DNA from: Spirochaetia bacterium
Lineage (GTDB): Bacteria > Spirochaetota > Spirochaetia > Treponematales > Rectinemataceae
DNA length: 64,000 bases
Assembly (NCBI GenBank): GCA_029975555.1
Contig: JARKOY010000149.1
Location: forward strand, 62,001 to 126,000
Direction of reading: 5' to 3'
The position numbers and the translations under genes are program-made. Below, piece after piece: positions 42,178-50,477 of this stretch; the first letter of the stretch is position 1; every line of letters starts with the position of its first letter. The notes beneath the pieces are model-generated. The model made no database searches, had not been told where the DNA came from, and saw only the letters and a list, made by a program, of their open reading frames with translations.

Positions 42178-43227
42178 ATGGTTCATGTGGGTGTTTTGGG
42201 AGCCACCGGCTATGCGGGGCTCGAATTGACGAGAATTCTGCTCCAGCATCCTGAGGTGGACAAACTCAGCGCCTCTTCCGTCAGTTTTGAAGGGAAATCG
42301 CTCGAAGACGTCTATCCTTCGATGGTGAACCGGCAGAGTGACACGGCGCTCCCTGAGCTTAAAAAGGCTGAGGATGTCATAGCTGCGGCCGATGTCGTCT
42401 TTTCCTGCCTGCCGCACGGCCACGCCGAGGAGGCGGGCTACCAGTGTGTGTCGGCGTCCAAGCCCTTCATCGATATCTCTGCGGATTTCAGGTTCGGTAC
42501 ACATGAGGATATCTTCAAAAAATGGTATGGCGCCGGCTATACGTATCCAGAGCTGCACGCCGTGGCGGTGTACGGGCTTCCAGAGCTGCACCGCAAGGCC
42601 ATAAAGGGTGCGGCGCTCATCGCGAATCCTGGCTGCTATCCAACCTCTGTGGAGCTCGGCCTCATGCCCGCGCTCCAGGGGGGAATCGTGGAGCTCTCGA
42701 GCATCGTGATCACCTCGATGTCCGGAGTGACGGGCGCAGGCAGGGAGCCGAGTCAGACGACGCACTACCCCGAGGCCGCAGATGCCGCCTCGCCGTACAA
42801 GGTGGGCTCGCACCGTCATCAGCCGGAGATCGACCTTGTGCTTTCGGAGATGGCGGGCGCGCCCGTACAAAGCGTGTTTACGCCGGTGCTGGCGCCCATG
42901 AACCGCGGGATCGTCAGCACGATCTGTTTCAGGCTTGCGCGCCCGTTGTCTGCGGCCGACCTGCACGCGATCTACGAGGAACGCTATGCGGACGAACCCT
43001 TTGTGCGCGTGCTGCCTCTCGGCAGCACGGCTTCGAACCGTTTCGTCAAATTTTCGAATTACTGCGACATTTCGGTGCATCTGTCGGCGGACGGCGAACG
43101 GGCCGTCGTTGTTTCGACGATCGACAACATGGTGAAAGGCGCGGCTGGTCAGGCCGTGCAGAACATGAATATTCTTCTGGGCTTCGAGGAAACAGAAGGG
43201 CTCAGGTTCATTCCGCCTGCGTTCTGA
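42178..43227 (+). CDS. argC: N-acetyl-gamma-glutamyl-phosphate reductase
   Basis: A 349-residue ArgC, which makes N-acetylglutamate semialdehyde with NADPH. The Rossmann motif is VGVLGATGYAGLELTRIL. The active-site Cys is in IANPGCYPTSVELGLMP, with SGVTGAGREPS and the His of SHRHQPEID nearby. The ATG at 42172 abuts the SD (AAAGGAG 42165-42171), so ATG 42178 (MVHVGVLG) at 6-nt spacing is preferred. It is the first structural gene of argCJBD, and a leader peptide precedes it. Confidence 0.95.
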   Translation: MVHVGVLGATGYAGLELTRILLQHPEVDKLSASSVSFEGKSLEDVYPSMVNRQSDTALPELKKAEDVIAAADVVFSCLPHGHAEEAGYQCVSASKPFIDISADFRFGTHEDIFKKWYGAGYTYPELHAVAVYGLPELHRKAIKGAALIANPGCYPTSVELGLMPALQGGIVELSSIVITSMSGVTGAGREPSQTTHYPEAADAASPYKVGSHRHQPEIDLVLSEMAGAPVQSVFTPVLAPMNRGIVSTICFRLARPLSAADLHAIYEERYADEPFVRVLPLGSTASNRFVKFSNYCDISVHLSADGERAVVVSTIDNMVKGAAGQAVQNMNILLGFEETEGLRFIPPAF

Positions 43228-43244
43228 AAAGCAAGGAGGGTGTG

Positions 43245-44462
43245 ATGAAACAAACGAGGGGCGGTATCACCGCCGCGAAAGGTTTTTTGGCCTCCGGCAT
43301 TCATGTCGGAATTCGCAAAAACAGGGAAAAGAAGGACCTGGCCCTGATCTGGTCCGAAGTGCCCTGCGCCGCGGCCGCGGTCTACACGACGAACAAGGTC
43401 AGGGGCCAGCCTATCATTGTGACGCAGGAGCACCTCGCCGACGGTCGGGCTCAGGCGATCATCGCCAATTCCGGCAACGCGAACACCTGCACGGGAGAAG
43501 AGGGCATAAAGGCTGCACGCCGCATGGCCGAACTCGTGGCACAGTACATGCCAGTCAAAGCCGAGGACGTGATCGTGGCATCCACAGGCGTCATAGGGCA
43601 GCAGCTCGACGTGTCCGTCATCGAGGCGGGTATGCCTGAGTTGGTGAAGGCGCTCTCCAAGGGCGGCTCGATCGACGCCCGCGAGGCCATCATGACCACC
43701 GACACGATGAAGAAAGAAATCGCCGTGGTGGAAGAGATCGGCGGCGTCCCGGTGACCATCGGCGCCATCGCGAAGGGTTCTGGTATGATCCATCCCAACA
43801 TGGCCACCATGCTCGCCTTTATCACCACCGACTGCGCGATCACTCCACCGATGCTCCAGAAGGCCCTCAAAGACGTGGTGCGCGTGAGTTTCAACCGGGT
43901 CAGCGTCGATGGAGACACCAGCACGAACGATATGGTCTGTGTGCTCGCGAACGGTATGGCGGGCAACCCTCTCATCGAAACCGAAGACACCAATTACGGC
44001 GAATTCCGCGACGCGCTCCAATTCGTCTGCGTTGAGCTCGCCAAAATGATCGCGCGCGACGGAGAAGGGGCGACGCGGCTCATCGAGTGCACTGTGAGTG
44101 GTGCGGTGTCCGAAGAACAGGCCGAATCGCTGGCCAAGGGTATCATCACCTCAAGCCTCGTCAAGACGGCGATGTTCGGCGCCGATGCGAACTGGGGCCG
44201 GATTCTCTGCGCCATGGGTTATACGAGGCAGGATTTCGATCCGGACAAGGTCGATGTCGCCTTCGAGAGTCCTCGAGGCTACATCGAAGTGTGCAAGGCC
44301 GGTTCTCCCCTTCCGTTCAATGAGGAGAAGGCGAAGAAGATTCTCAACAATCAAGAAGTGGAGATTATCGTAAACCTGCACGCGGGCGATGCAGAAGTCA
44401 CCGTGTGGGGCTGCGATCTGTCGTACGAGTACGTGCGGATCAATGGCGATTATCGGACATAG
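43245..44462 (+). CDS. argJ: Glutamate N-acetyltransferase / amino-acid acetyltransferase
   Basis: A 405-residue ArgJ. It recycles acetyl groups from N-acetylornithine to glutamate and may also use acetyl-CoA. The precursor is cleaved autocatalytically at the Thr of HPNMATMLAFITTD into alpha and beta chains. Other conserved blocks are AIIANSGNANTCTGEEG, SFNRVSVDGDTSTNDMV and KTAMFGADANWGRILCAMGY. The short MKQTRGGITAAKGF start at 43245 follows GGAGGG. No argA is needed if it is bifunctional. It sits 17 nt after argC. Confidence 0.95.
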   Translation: MKQTRGGITAAKGFLASGIHVGIRKNREKKDLALIWSEVPCAAAAVYTTNKVRGQPIIVTQEHLADGRAQAIIANSGNANTCTGEEGIKAARRMAELVAQYMPVKAEDVIVASTGVIGQQLDVSVIEAGMPELVKALSKGGSIDAREAIMTTDTMKKEIAVVEEIGGVPVTIGAIAKGSGMIHPNMATMLAFITTDCAITPPMLQKALKDVVRVSFNRVSVDGDTSTNDMVCVLANGMAGNPLIETEDTNYGEFRDALQFVCVELAKMIARDGEGATRLIECTVSGAVSEEQAESLAKGIITSSLVKTAMFGADANWGRILCAMGYTRQDFDPDKVDVAFESPRGYIEVCKAGSPLPFNEEKAKKILNNQEVEIIVNLHAGDAEVTVWGCDLSYEYVRINGDYRT

Positions 44463-44473
44463 GAGGTCCAGAG

Positions 44474-45334
44474 ATGGATGAACAATTCAATGCGGACGTG
44501 CTCATAGAAGCGCTGCCCTACCTGCGCAGATTCAACGGCAAGATCATCGTCATCAAATACGGCGGCGCCGCCATGATCAACGAGGGCGTGCGCCAGTCTG
44601 TCATTCAGGACCTCATCCTCATGCAGCAAGTGGGAATGAAGCCAGTGCTCGTACACGGCGGCGGCCCGGAGATCGACCGCATGCTCAAAAAGCTCAACAA
44701 GGAGGCCGTATTTGTCGAAGGCTTGCGCTACACCGACGACGAGACCATGGAAATCGTGCAGATGGTGCTCGCCGGCAAGGTGAACAAAGACCTCGTGGAG
44801 CTGTTTTCGAGAGCTGGAGGGAAGGCTATCGGAATCTGCGGCAGCGACGGTGGGCTCTTTATAGGAAAGCGCCTTCGCAAGAACGGGCAGGACCTTGGGC
44901 TTGTCGGCGACATTCAAACCGTAAACACAGAGATGATCCGCACGCTTCTGGACAACGGCATCATCCCCGTGGTCGCGAGCATTGCGCTCAGAGGAGACGA
45001 AGAAGGAGGATTCTACAACGTCAACGCCGACACTGCGGCCGGTTCTCTCGCAATTGCGCTCAAAGCAGAAAAGCTCATTCTGCTCACGGACGTGCCGGGC
45101 GTCATGGAGGACAAGACGGACCTCGGCACGCTCATCCGCGAGATGGACGTGCAGATGGCCAAGACGCTCATGAAGAAGGGCGTCATCAAGGCGGGCATGA
45201 TTCCCAAGGTCGAAGGATGCCTGCAGGCGCTCGCCCAGGGCGTGAGCGCGGCGCACATCGTCGATGGACGCTCTCCGCATTCTCTTTTGGTGGAATTGTT
45301 TACTGATACCGGCATGGGGACGATGATACGATGA
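44474..45334 (+). CDS. argB: Acetylglutamate kinase
   Basis: A 286-residue amino-acid kinase phosphorylating N-acetylglutamate. The ATP-binding motif is IVIKYGGAAM, followed by VLVHGGGPEIDRMLKKLN, the substrate stretch EGLRYTDDETMEIVQMVLAGKVNKDLV, and NVNADTAAGSLAIALKAEKLILLTDVPGV. The length and the N-terminal helix (DVLIEALPYLRRFNGK) suggest the hexameric, arginine-inhibited type, so feedback control is likely. AGGAGGT precedes ATG 44474. It overlaps argD by 4 nt. Confidence 0.96.
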   Translation: MDEQFNADVLIEALPYLRRFNGKIIVIKYGGAAMINEGVRQSVIQDLILMQQVGMKPVLVHGGGPEIDRMLKKLNKEAVFVEGLRYTDDETMEIVQMVLAGKVNKDLVELFSRAGGKAIGICGSDGGLFIGKRLRKNGQDLGLVGDIQTVNTEMIRTLLDNGIIPVVASIALRGDEEGGFYNVNADTAAGSLAIALKAEKLILLTDVPGVMEDKTDLGTLIREMDVQMAKTLMKKGVIKAGMIPKVEGCLQALAQGVSAAHIVDGRSPHSLLVELFTDTGMGTMIR

Positions 45335-46500
45335 AAGAGCGATTCATGAACACCTACGCGCGGACCGGCCTTGTGTTGGACCATGGGGCTGGCGCGCACC
45401 TTTTTGCAGTGGACGGGACCGAATATATCGATTTTACGGCGGGCATCGGCGTGAATTCATTGGGACACGGACACCCGAAGCTTGTGGCGGCGATCGCCGC
45501 GCAGGCCGCGAAGCTCATGCACGTCTCCAACTACTTTATGACGGAGCCTTCGATGGAGCTTGCAGACAGGCTGACGGAGGCGACAGGTTTCGACACCGTC
45601 TTCTTCTGCAACTCAGGCGCCGAGGCGAACGAGGGCATGTTCAAGCTGGCGCGCAAGTATGGTTCATCGAAGAACCCCGACAAGAACGTCATCGTGACGC
45701 TGAAACAGTCATTCCACGGCAGGACGATCACCACCGTGACGGCGACGGGGCAGGACAAGTTCCACAGGTTCTTCGGGCCGTTTACGCCGGGTTTCGTTTA
45801 CGCCGAGCCAGGAGATATCGGTGCGCTCGATGCGCTGCTCGGCCCGAACGTGTGCGCCTTCGTATTCGAGCCGATCCAGGGCGAAGGCGGCGTGCGGATA
45901 ATCTCGCACGAGTACCTTCGGGCTGCGGAAAGGCTGTGCCGCCAGCGGGACATCCTCTTCTGCGCGGATGAGGTTCAGACGGGGATCGGCCGAACCGGTG
46001 CTATCCTTGCGTGCGAGAAGCTGGGCTTAAAGCCAGATGTGACCGCCGTGGCGAAGGGACTCGCGGGCGGCGTGCCTATCGGCGCGGTGCTCGCCAGGGG
46101 CAAGGCGGCAGACGTGTTTCAGCCGGGGGATCACGGGACGACCTTCGGCGGAGGCCCTTTGGCGGCCGCAGCGGCGCTGGTGGTGCTCTCAGAACTCGGT
46201 TCGCCGGGCTTCCTCGACGAGGTCGACCGCAAAGGCCGTCACCTTATGTCGCGGATCGAAGAGCTCAGGCACCCCGTCGTGAAGGATGTGCGCGGCATGG
46301 GCCTCATGGTGGGTATCGGCGTCGGGGTCGACCCGCACGAGGTGGTCGATGCGGCGCGGGCGCACAGGCTGCTCGTGCTGACTGCCGGCGACGATACGGT
46401 GCGGCTCCTTCCGCCCCTCGTGATTACGATGAAAGACATCGACGAGGGCGTGGCAGCGCTCAAACTGGCGCTGGACGATGTGGAAAAGGCGCACCGATAA
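45331..46500 (+). CDS. argD: Acetylornithine aminotransferase
   Basis: A 389-residue PLP-dependent class III aminotransferase converting N-acetylglutamate semialdehyde to N-acetylornithine. Motifs are FFCNSGAEANEGMFKLAR, SFHGRTITTVTATGQDKFH, FEPIQGEGGVRI, LFCADEVQTGIGRTG and the PLP lysine in VTAVAKGLAGGVPIGAVL. The ATGA overlap with argB couples translation. It ends the arg operon, and a strong terminator follows at 46573. Confidence 0.95.
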   Translation: MKERFMNTYARTGLVLDHGAGAHLFAVDGTEYIDFTAGIGVNSLGHGHPKLVAAIAAQAAKLMHVSNYFMTEPSMELADRLTEATGFDTVFFCNSGAEANEGMFKLARKYGSSKNPDKNVIVTLKQSFHGRTITTVTATGQDKFHRFFGPFTPGFVYAEPGDIGALDALLGPNVCAFVFEPIQGEGGVRIISHEYLRAAERLCRQRDILFCADEVQTGIGRTGAILACEKLGLKPDVTAVAKGLAGGVPIGAVLARGKAADVFQPGDHGTTFGGGPLAAAAALVVLSELGSPGFLDEVDRKGRHLMSRIEELRHPVVKDVRGMGLMVGIGVGVDPHEVVDAARAHRLLVLTAGDDTVRLLPPLVITMKDIDEGVAALKLALDDVEKAHR

Positions 46501-46572
46501 TCACAGAGAATCGCCATTGCGTGGCGCGGCCCTCGTTGGTGCGCCACAGGAGTCTGCAATAAAAATCTACAC

Positions 46573-46602
46573 AAGAGCGGGGCAAGGGGCCCCGCTCTTT
46601 TT
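46573..46602 (+). terminator. Rho-independent terminator after argD
   Basis: The stem AGAGCGGGGC / GCCCCGCTCT (46574-46583 and 46589-46598) has a 5-nt loop and runs into TTTTT. It closes the arg operon. The remaining gap to 46742 is AT-rich with no supported gene. Confidence 0.9.
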
Positions 46603-46742
46603 GTGGGCGCTTTTGAAACCGTTTATTTAGAAATTAGTTATAAAATAAGTTGTTGAACAATCCGCGGACCGTTTTCGGCAGCGTCTCTCTCTGGACAGGT
46701 TCCCGGCGTCCGCGCGATAATTCCTTCGTACAAGGAGCATGC

Positions 46743-47867
46743 ATGAATACGACGAAATACTCGCGCAGGCGCGCCGCGCTTGCGGCGGAGCTCGACCGGC
46801 GAGGACTCGCGGCGGCAATGATTTCCGATTTCGAGCACGGGCGCAACTCCTCGCTCCGGTACCTCTGCGGACAGCCTTCAGATGCGATGCTGGTGGTGGA
46901 TGCGCGCGGTTCCTCGGTGCTCATCGCGTGGGATATCAATATGGCGAATCGTCTGGGAGATGCGGAACACATTCTCCCCTACACCGATTTTGGACGCCAG
47001 ATCAACGACGCGCTCCGCGCTGCATTGGAACTTCTGGGCGTTCCCCAAGGTGCAAAGGTCGCGATTCCTGCTTCTACGGCCTATCCTGACTACATCGATA
47101 TGGTAGAGTCGCTCGAAGCCTTCGATCTCGTCTGCGAGAAGGACGGCGTCGACGCGTTCATCAAGGAGCTGCGGGCCAGAAAGGATGCCGACGAGATCGA
47201 GCTGTACAGGCGCATTGCGTCGCACACCGATCATCTCATGGATATGGTCGAAAAAGAAGTCTCTGCGGGAATGCTTCCCACTGAGCTCGATGTGGCGCTC
47301 TTTCTGGAGCGCGAGGCCCGAAAGATGGGCGCAGAGGGGATGGGCTTCGAGACGCTCGCCGCAGGCTCTGCCCGATCGTTCGGAATTCATGCTTTTCCAC
47401 CTTTTACAGGCGGGGCTTTTGCGGACGATGGACTTTCTATTCTGGATTTCGGTGCGCGCTTCGAAGGCTATACGAGCGACGTCACGATGAGTTTTGTGGG
47501 AGACTCGCTCACTCAGGAACAGAAGACCATGATCGAGCTCGTCGAGGATGCGCACCGCATCGCGGTCGAAGCCTGTGGCCCGGGAGTTCCTCTTCTGAAG
47601 GTGGCGACGCTCGTCGACGATATGTTCAAAAAGGCCGGTTGGAGTATGCCGCATTCGCTCGGGCACGGTATCGGCCTCGATGCGCACGAGGCGCCGATGC
47701 TCAGCATGCGCGCCTCTCCGGATGCCCTGCTGCTGCCGGGGCACATTGTGACCATCGAGCCGGGACTCTATCATCCTACCTTGGGCGGCGTGCGCCTCGA
47801 AGACGATGTCCTCATTACAGAAATGGGGGCCGAAGTGCTCACACACTCCAGAATTGTGAGGCTCTGA
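46743..47867 (+). CDS. Xaa-Pro aminopeptidase (M24 family)
   Basis: A 374-residue M24 metallopeptidase that removes N-terminal residues preceding proline. The N-terminal creatinase-like domain covers residues 1-135. The catalytic pita-bread domain follows, with metal ligands in ILDFGARFEGYTSDVTMSF (two Asp), HSLGHGIGLDAHEAPML (His), TIEPGLYHP (Glu) and GVRLEDDVLIT (Glu). ATG 46743 has AAGGAG at close spacing. It is monocistronic and convergent with pyrC. Confidence 0.92.
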   Translation: MNTTKYSRRRAALAAELDRRGLAAAMISDFEHGRNSSLRYLCGQPSDAMLVVDARGSSVLIAWDINMANRLGDAEHILPYTDFGRQINDALRAALELLGVPQGAKVAIPASTAYPDYIDMVESLEAFDLVCEKDGVDAFIKELRARKDADEIELYRRIASHTDHLMDMVEKEVSAGMLPTELDVALFLEREARKMGAEGMGFETLAAGSARSFGIHAFPPFTGGAFADDGLSILDFGARFEGYTSDVTMSFVGDSLTQEQKTMIELVEDAHRIAVEACGPGVPLLKVATLVDDMFKKAGWSMPHSLGHGIGLDAHEAPMLSMRASPDALLLPGHIVTIEPGLYHPTLGGVRLEDDVLITEMGAEVLTHSRIVRL

Positions 47868-47915
47868 GCACAAGACTGACTAACACTGTGAAACGCCACT
47901 GCCGGCATGCGCGCA

Positions 47916-47948
47916 ACAGCCGTCGCGCAACGGCTGTACCCTCCCTTT
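47916..47948 (+). terminator. Possible terminator after the aminopeptidase gene
   Basis: ACAGCCGT and ACGGCTGT (47916-47923, 47930-47937) form an 8-bp stem with a 6-nt loop. A pyrimidine tract ending TTTT follows after a few C residues, so the U-run is weak. Confidence 0.4.
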
Positions 47949-47978
47949 TGTAGCGACACTGGCTGGTGGACCTGCGCT

Positions 47979-49031
47979 TCACGGCATGAAGGTACCCTCA
48001 TTTTGTACTACCCGCCACTCGAGCCACTGCCCTGCGCACATGGGCACCGCACCTCCGAGGAGTTTTGGCACTTCCCAGGAGTTGCGCGCCAAGGTGAGCG
48101 TGCGGGTGTTGGGCGGTAGCCCGTAGAATGCTGCTCCGTGCTCCGTCATGAAGGGAATGAGTGAATCGAGACCCTCCAACGCATCGAAGAGGCTGACGAG
48201 TGCGGGCAGCGCGCTCGGCGAGGCGTAGACACCCGATGCCGAGGCATCGCACTCTTTTTTCTCGCGCGGGTGCGGCGCGGAGTCGCTGCCGAAGAAGAAT
48301 TTTTTCGAGCCCGAGAGGACCGCGGCGCGCAGCGCCTCTCGGTCAGCGGCGAACTTGAGCACAGGCTTGCAGTACAGGTGTGGATTCATCGACTCGCCGA
48401 TCATGTCGTCGATAGTGAACAGAAGGTGGTGCGCGGTGATGGTGGCGGCAAGGTTTTCGGGCCCATGTTCGACGAAACGCACGCTCTGGGCGTCAGAGAG
48501 GTGCTCCAGCACGGTGCGCAGCCGCGGATGTCGTGCGAGCAGCTTCTCCACGCTGGGCAGAAAGGCGCGTTCTCGCTCGAGCACCGGAGCCTCAGGATCT
48601 TCGCCGTGGATGCAGAGCACGAGGCCCAGCGCCTCCATCGTGCTCAGTGCCTCTTCGACTTCGTCGAATGAGCGGGGACCGTCGGCGGCATTAGTCGTCG
48701 CGCCCGAAGGATAGTATTTGCCGGCTACGGCGCCTGCGCGGGCGAGAGCCTCGATGTCGGCGCTTTTCATCCCCGGAAGGATTTTGAAGGTGAAGAGCGG
48801 CTCGAATCGTGCGTAGTCAGGAAGCGCCTCGAGGGCGCGTTCCACCTCGGCACGGTAGGCCTCAAGTCGGTGGACGTCAGAGATGGGCGGCAGCGTATTG
48901 GGCATGAGCAGCACGCGGCCGAACTGTCCCGCATGTCCCTTCGCATAGGCTATAAGCCCTTCGCTCTGACGGAGGTGAGCATGGAAATCGTCGGGTATGG
49001 GCATGGTGTATCGGTCTTTCATCCTGGACAT
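47979..49031 (-). CDS. pyrC: Dihydroorotase (class II, PyrC)
   Basis: A 350-residue zinc amidohydrolase cyclising carbamoyl-aspartate to dihydroorotate in pyrimidine synthesis. Metal ligands are in MPIPDDFHAHLRQ, the carbamylated Lys in AGKYYPSGATTNA, and the others in LCIHGEDP, VLEHLSDAQ and FFGSDSAPHPREKKE. The C-terminus is LEWRVVQNEGTF-like, as usual. Several Met codons cluster at the start. The first, 49031, has AAGGGGG upstream, and 49022 is an alternative. It diverges from murA across 64 bp that contain a perfect dyad. Confidence 0.94.
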   Translation of the reverse strand: MSRMKDRYTMPIPDDFHAHLRQSEGLIAYAKGHAGQFGRVLLMPNTLPPISDVHRLEAYRAEVERALEALPDYARFEPLFTFKILPGMKSADIEALARAGAVAGKYYPSGATTNAADGPRSFDEVEEALSTMEALGLVLCIHGEDPEAPVLERERAFLPSVEKLLARHPRLRTVLEHLSDAQSVRFVEHGPENLAATITAHHLLFTIDDMIGESMNPHLYCKPVLKFAADREALRAAVLSGSKKFFFGSDSAPHPREKKECDASASGVYASPSALPALVSLFDALEGLDSLIPFMTEHGAAFYGLPPNTRTLTLARNSWEVPKLLGGAVPMCAGQWLEWRVVQNEGTFMP

Positions 49032-49045
49032 CGGGGCCCCCTTAC

Positions 49046-49065
49046 ATAGGTCTTGCTTGACCTAT
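49046..49065. promoter_or_regulatory. Operator dyad between pyrC and murA
   Basis: ATAGGTC-TTGCTT-GACCTAT is a perfect 7-base inverted repeat with a 6-base centre. It covers the murA -35 hexamer and lies 15 bp upstream of the pyrC start, so a bound dimer could repress both directions. Confidence 0.55.
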
Positions 49066-49085
49066 TGTTCGCGAGCGCATACAGT
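49057..49085 (+). promoter_or_regulatory. murA promoter, near-leaderless
   Basis: TTGACC (49057-49062), a 17-nt spacer and TACAGT (49080-49085) end 10 nt before ATG 49096. No SD is present, and the predicted leader is about 4 nt. Confidence 0.6.
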
Positions 49086-49095
49086 ACGTACAGCT

Positions 49096-50376
49096 ATGGA
49101 CAAGTATATCATCGAAGGCGGTTATCCCATCAAGGGAACCCTCGTGCTTTCGGGCAACAAAAATGCCGCGCTTCCCTGCATCGCCGCGTCGGTGTTGACC
49201 GAAGAGCCGGTCACGCTCCGGAATATCCCTGCGATCGAAGATGTGCTCGTCATGTTCGACGTACTGCGGAATCTCGGCGGGATCGTAGAGCAGGTCGACG
49301 CGCACACCTGGCGCATCGATGCACGGAACATCTCGAACTACGAGGTGCCTGAGGAGCTTGCGAGGAAAGTGCGCGCGTCGATCCTTTTTGCGGGCCCTCT
49401 CACCGCTCGTTTCGGCAAAGCGATTCTGCCCCCTCCTGGAGGCGACACCATAGGCCGCAGGCGCATCGACACACATATCCTTGCGCTGCAAGAATTGGGC
49501 GCACGCATTTCCCTTGAGAGCACCCTTACCTTTTCGGCGACAAAGCTCGTCGGCGTGCCGGTATTTCTTGACGAAGCCTCGGTTACCGGCACGGAGAACG
49601 CGCTGATGGCCGCGGCGCTTGCCGAGGGCACGACGGTACTCATGAACGCCGCGTGTGAGCCCCACGTGCAGGACCTGTGCAGAATGCTCATGCAGATGGG
49701 GGCCGAGATTGAGGGCGTAGGCTCGAACCGTCTTACGATTCATGGAAAGAAGTCTTTGCATGGGACCGAATTCGCCATCAGCGCGGACTACATGGAGCTC
49801 GGCTCTTTCATTGGGCTTGCGGCGGTTACGAGTGGAGACCTGCGAATCGAAGGCGTGCGCACGGAGGACCTGCCCCCGCTCAAGGTGGGCTTTTCGAAGC
49901 TCGGCGTCACATGGAAGCTCGAAGGGACGGTCTTGAGGCCGAACACGATAGGCAAGCTCTGCGTCGTGCCCGATATCGGCGGACAGATTCCCAAGATCGA
50001 CGACGCGCCCTGGCCCGGATTCCCCGCCGATCTGACATCCATCATGACCGTGGTGGCGACCCAGGCCGAGGGTGTCGCCCTCATCCACGAGAAGATGTTC
50101 GAATCGCGCATGTTCTTTGTGGACAAGTTGATTTCGATGGGCGCGCGGATTGTGCTCTGCGATCCGCACCGCGCGATCGTCTATGGGCCGTCGAAGCTCG
50201 TGGGGAATGTGCTCGTGTCGCCCGATGTGCGCGCCGGCATGGCTATGGTGATCGCGGCGCTCTGTGCCGAAGGGACGAGCACCATTCACAACGTCTATCA
50301 GATTGAGCGCGGGTATGAGCGCCTCGTCGAAAGGCTTTCTGCAGTCGGCGCCCACATACGGCGCGAAGAGGAATAG
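49096..50376 (+). CDS. murA: UDP-N-acetylglucosamine 1-carboxyvinyltransferase
   Basis: A 426-residue MurA that transfers enolpyruvate from PEP to UDP-GlcNAc, the first committed step of peptidoglycan synthesis. Conserved parts include GTLVLSGNKNAALPCIAASVL, RASILFAGPLTARFGKA, SATKLVGVPVFLDEASVTGTENALMAA and the C-terminal VSPDVRAGMAMVIAALCAEG. The catalytic loop reads LPPPGGDTIGRRRIDTHI, with Asp117 at the position of E. coli Cys115. This exchange is known from mycobacteria, chlamydiae and Borrelia and makes the enzyme insensitive to fosfomycin. The gene seems to be expressed from a near-leaderless promoter. Confidence 0.95.
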   Translation: MDKYIIEGGYPIKGTLVLSGNKNAALPCIAASVLTEEPVTLRNIPAIEDVLVMFDVLRNLGGIVEQVDAHTWRIDARNISNYEVPEELARKVRASILFAGPLTARFGKAILPPPGGDTIGRRRIDTHILALQELGARISLESTLTFSATKLVGVPVFLDEASVTGTENALMAAALAEGTTVLMNAACEPHVQDLCRMLMQMGAEIEGVGSNRLTIHGKKSLHGTEFAISADYMELGSFIGLAAVTSGDLRIEGVRTEDLPPLKVGFSKLGVTWKLEGTVLRPNTIGKLCVVPDIGGQIPKIDDAPWPGFPADLTSIMTVVATQAEGVALIHEKMFESRMFFVDKLISMGARIVLCDPHRAIVYGPSKLVGNVLVSPDVRAGMAMVIAALCAEGTSTIHNVYQIERGYERLVERLSAVGAHIRREEE

Positions 50377-50393
50377 GAGATGTTCAATACGAC

Positions 50394-50425
50394 AAAAAGG
50401 CCTCGGTTTGAACGCCCCGAGGCCT
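50394..50425 (-). terminator. Terminator of the pspA transcript
   Basis: AGGCCTCGG and CCGAGGCCT (50398-50406 and 50417-50425) form a 9-bp stem with a 10-nt loop. On the reverse strand it runs into TTTTT (complement of 50394-50398). It may partly serve murA too, although no U-run follows on the forward strand. Confidence 0.75.
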
Positions 50426-50477
50426 CGTACTGAAAGATTCTTTGCCTGAGAGATTTGCAGGCGATACCTGTGCGCTT

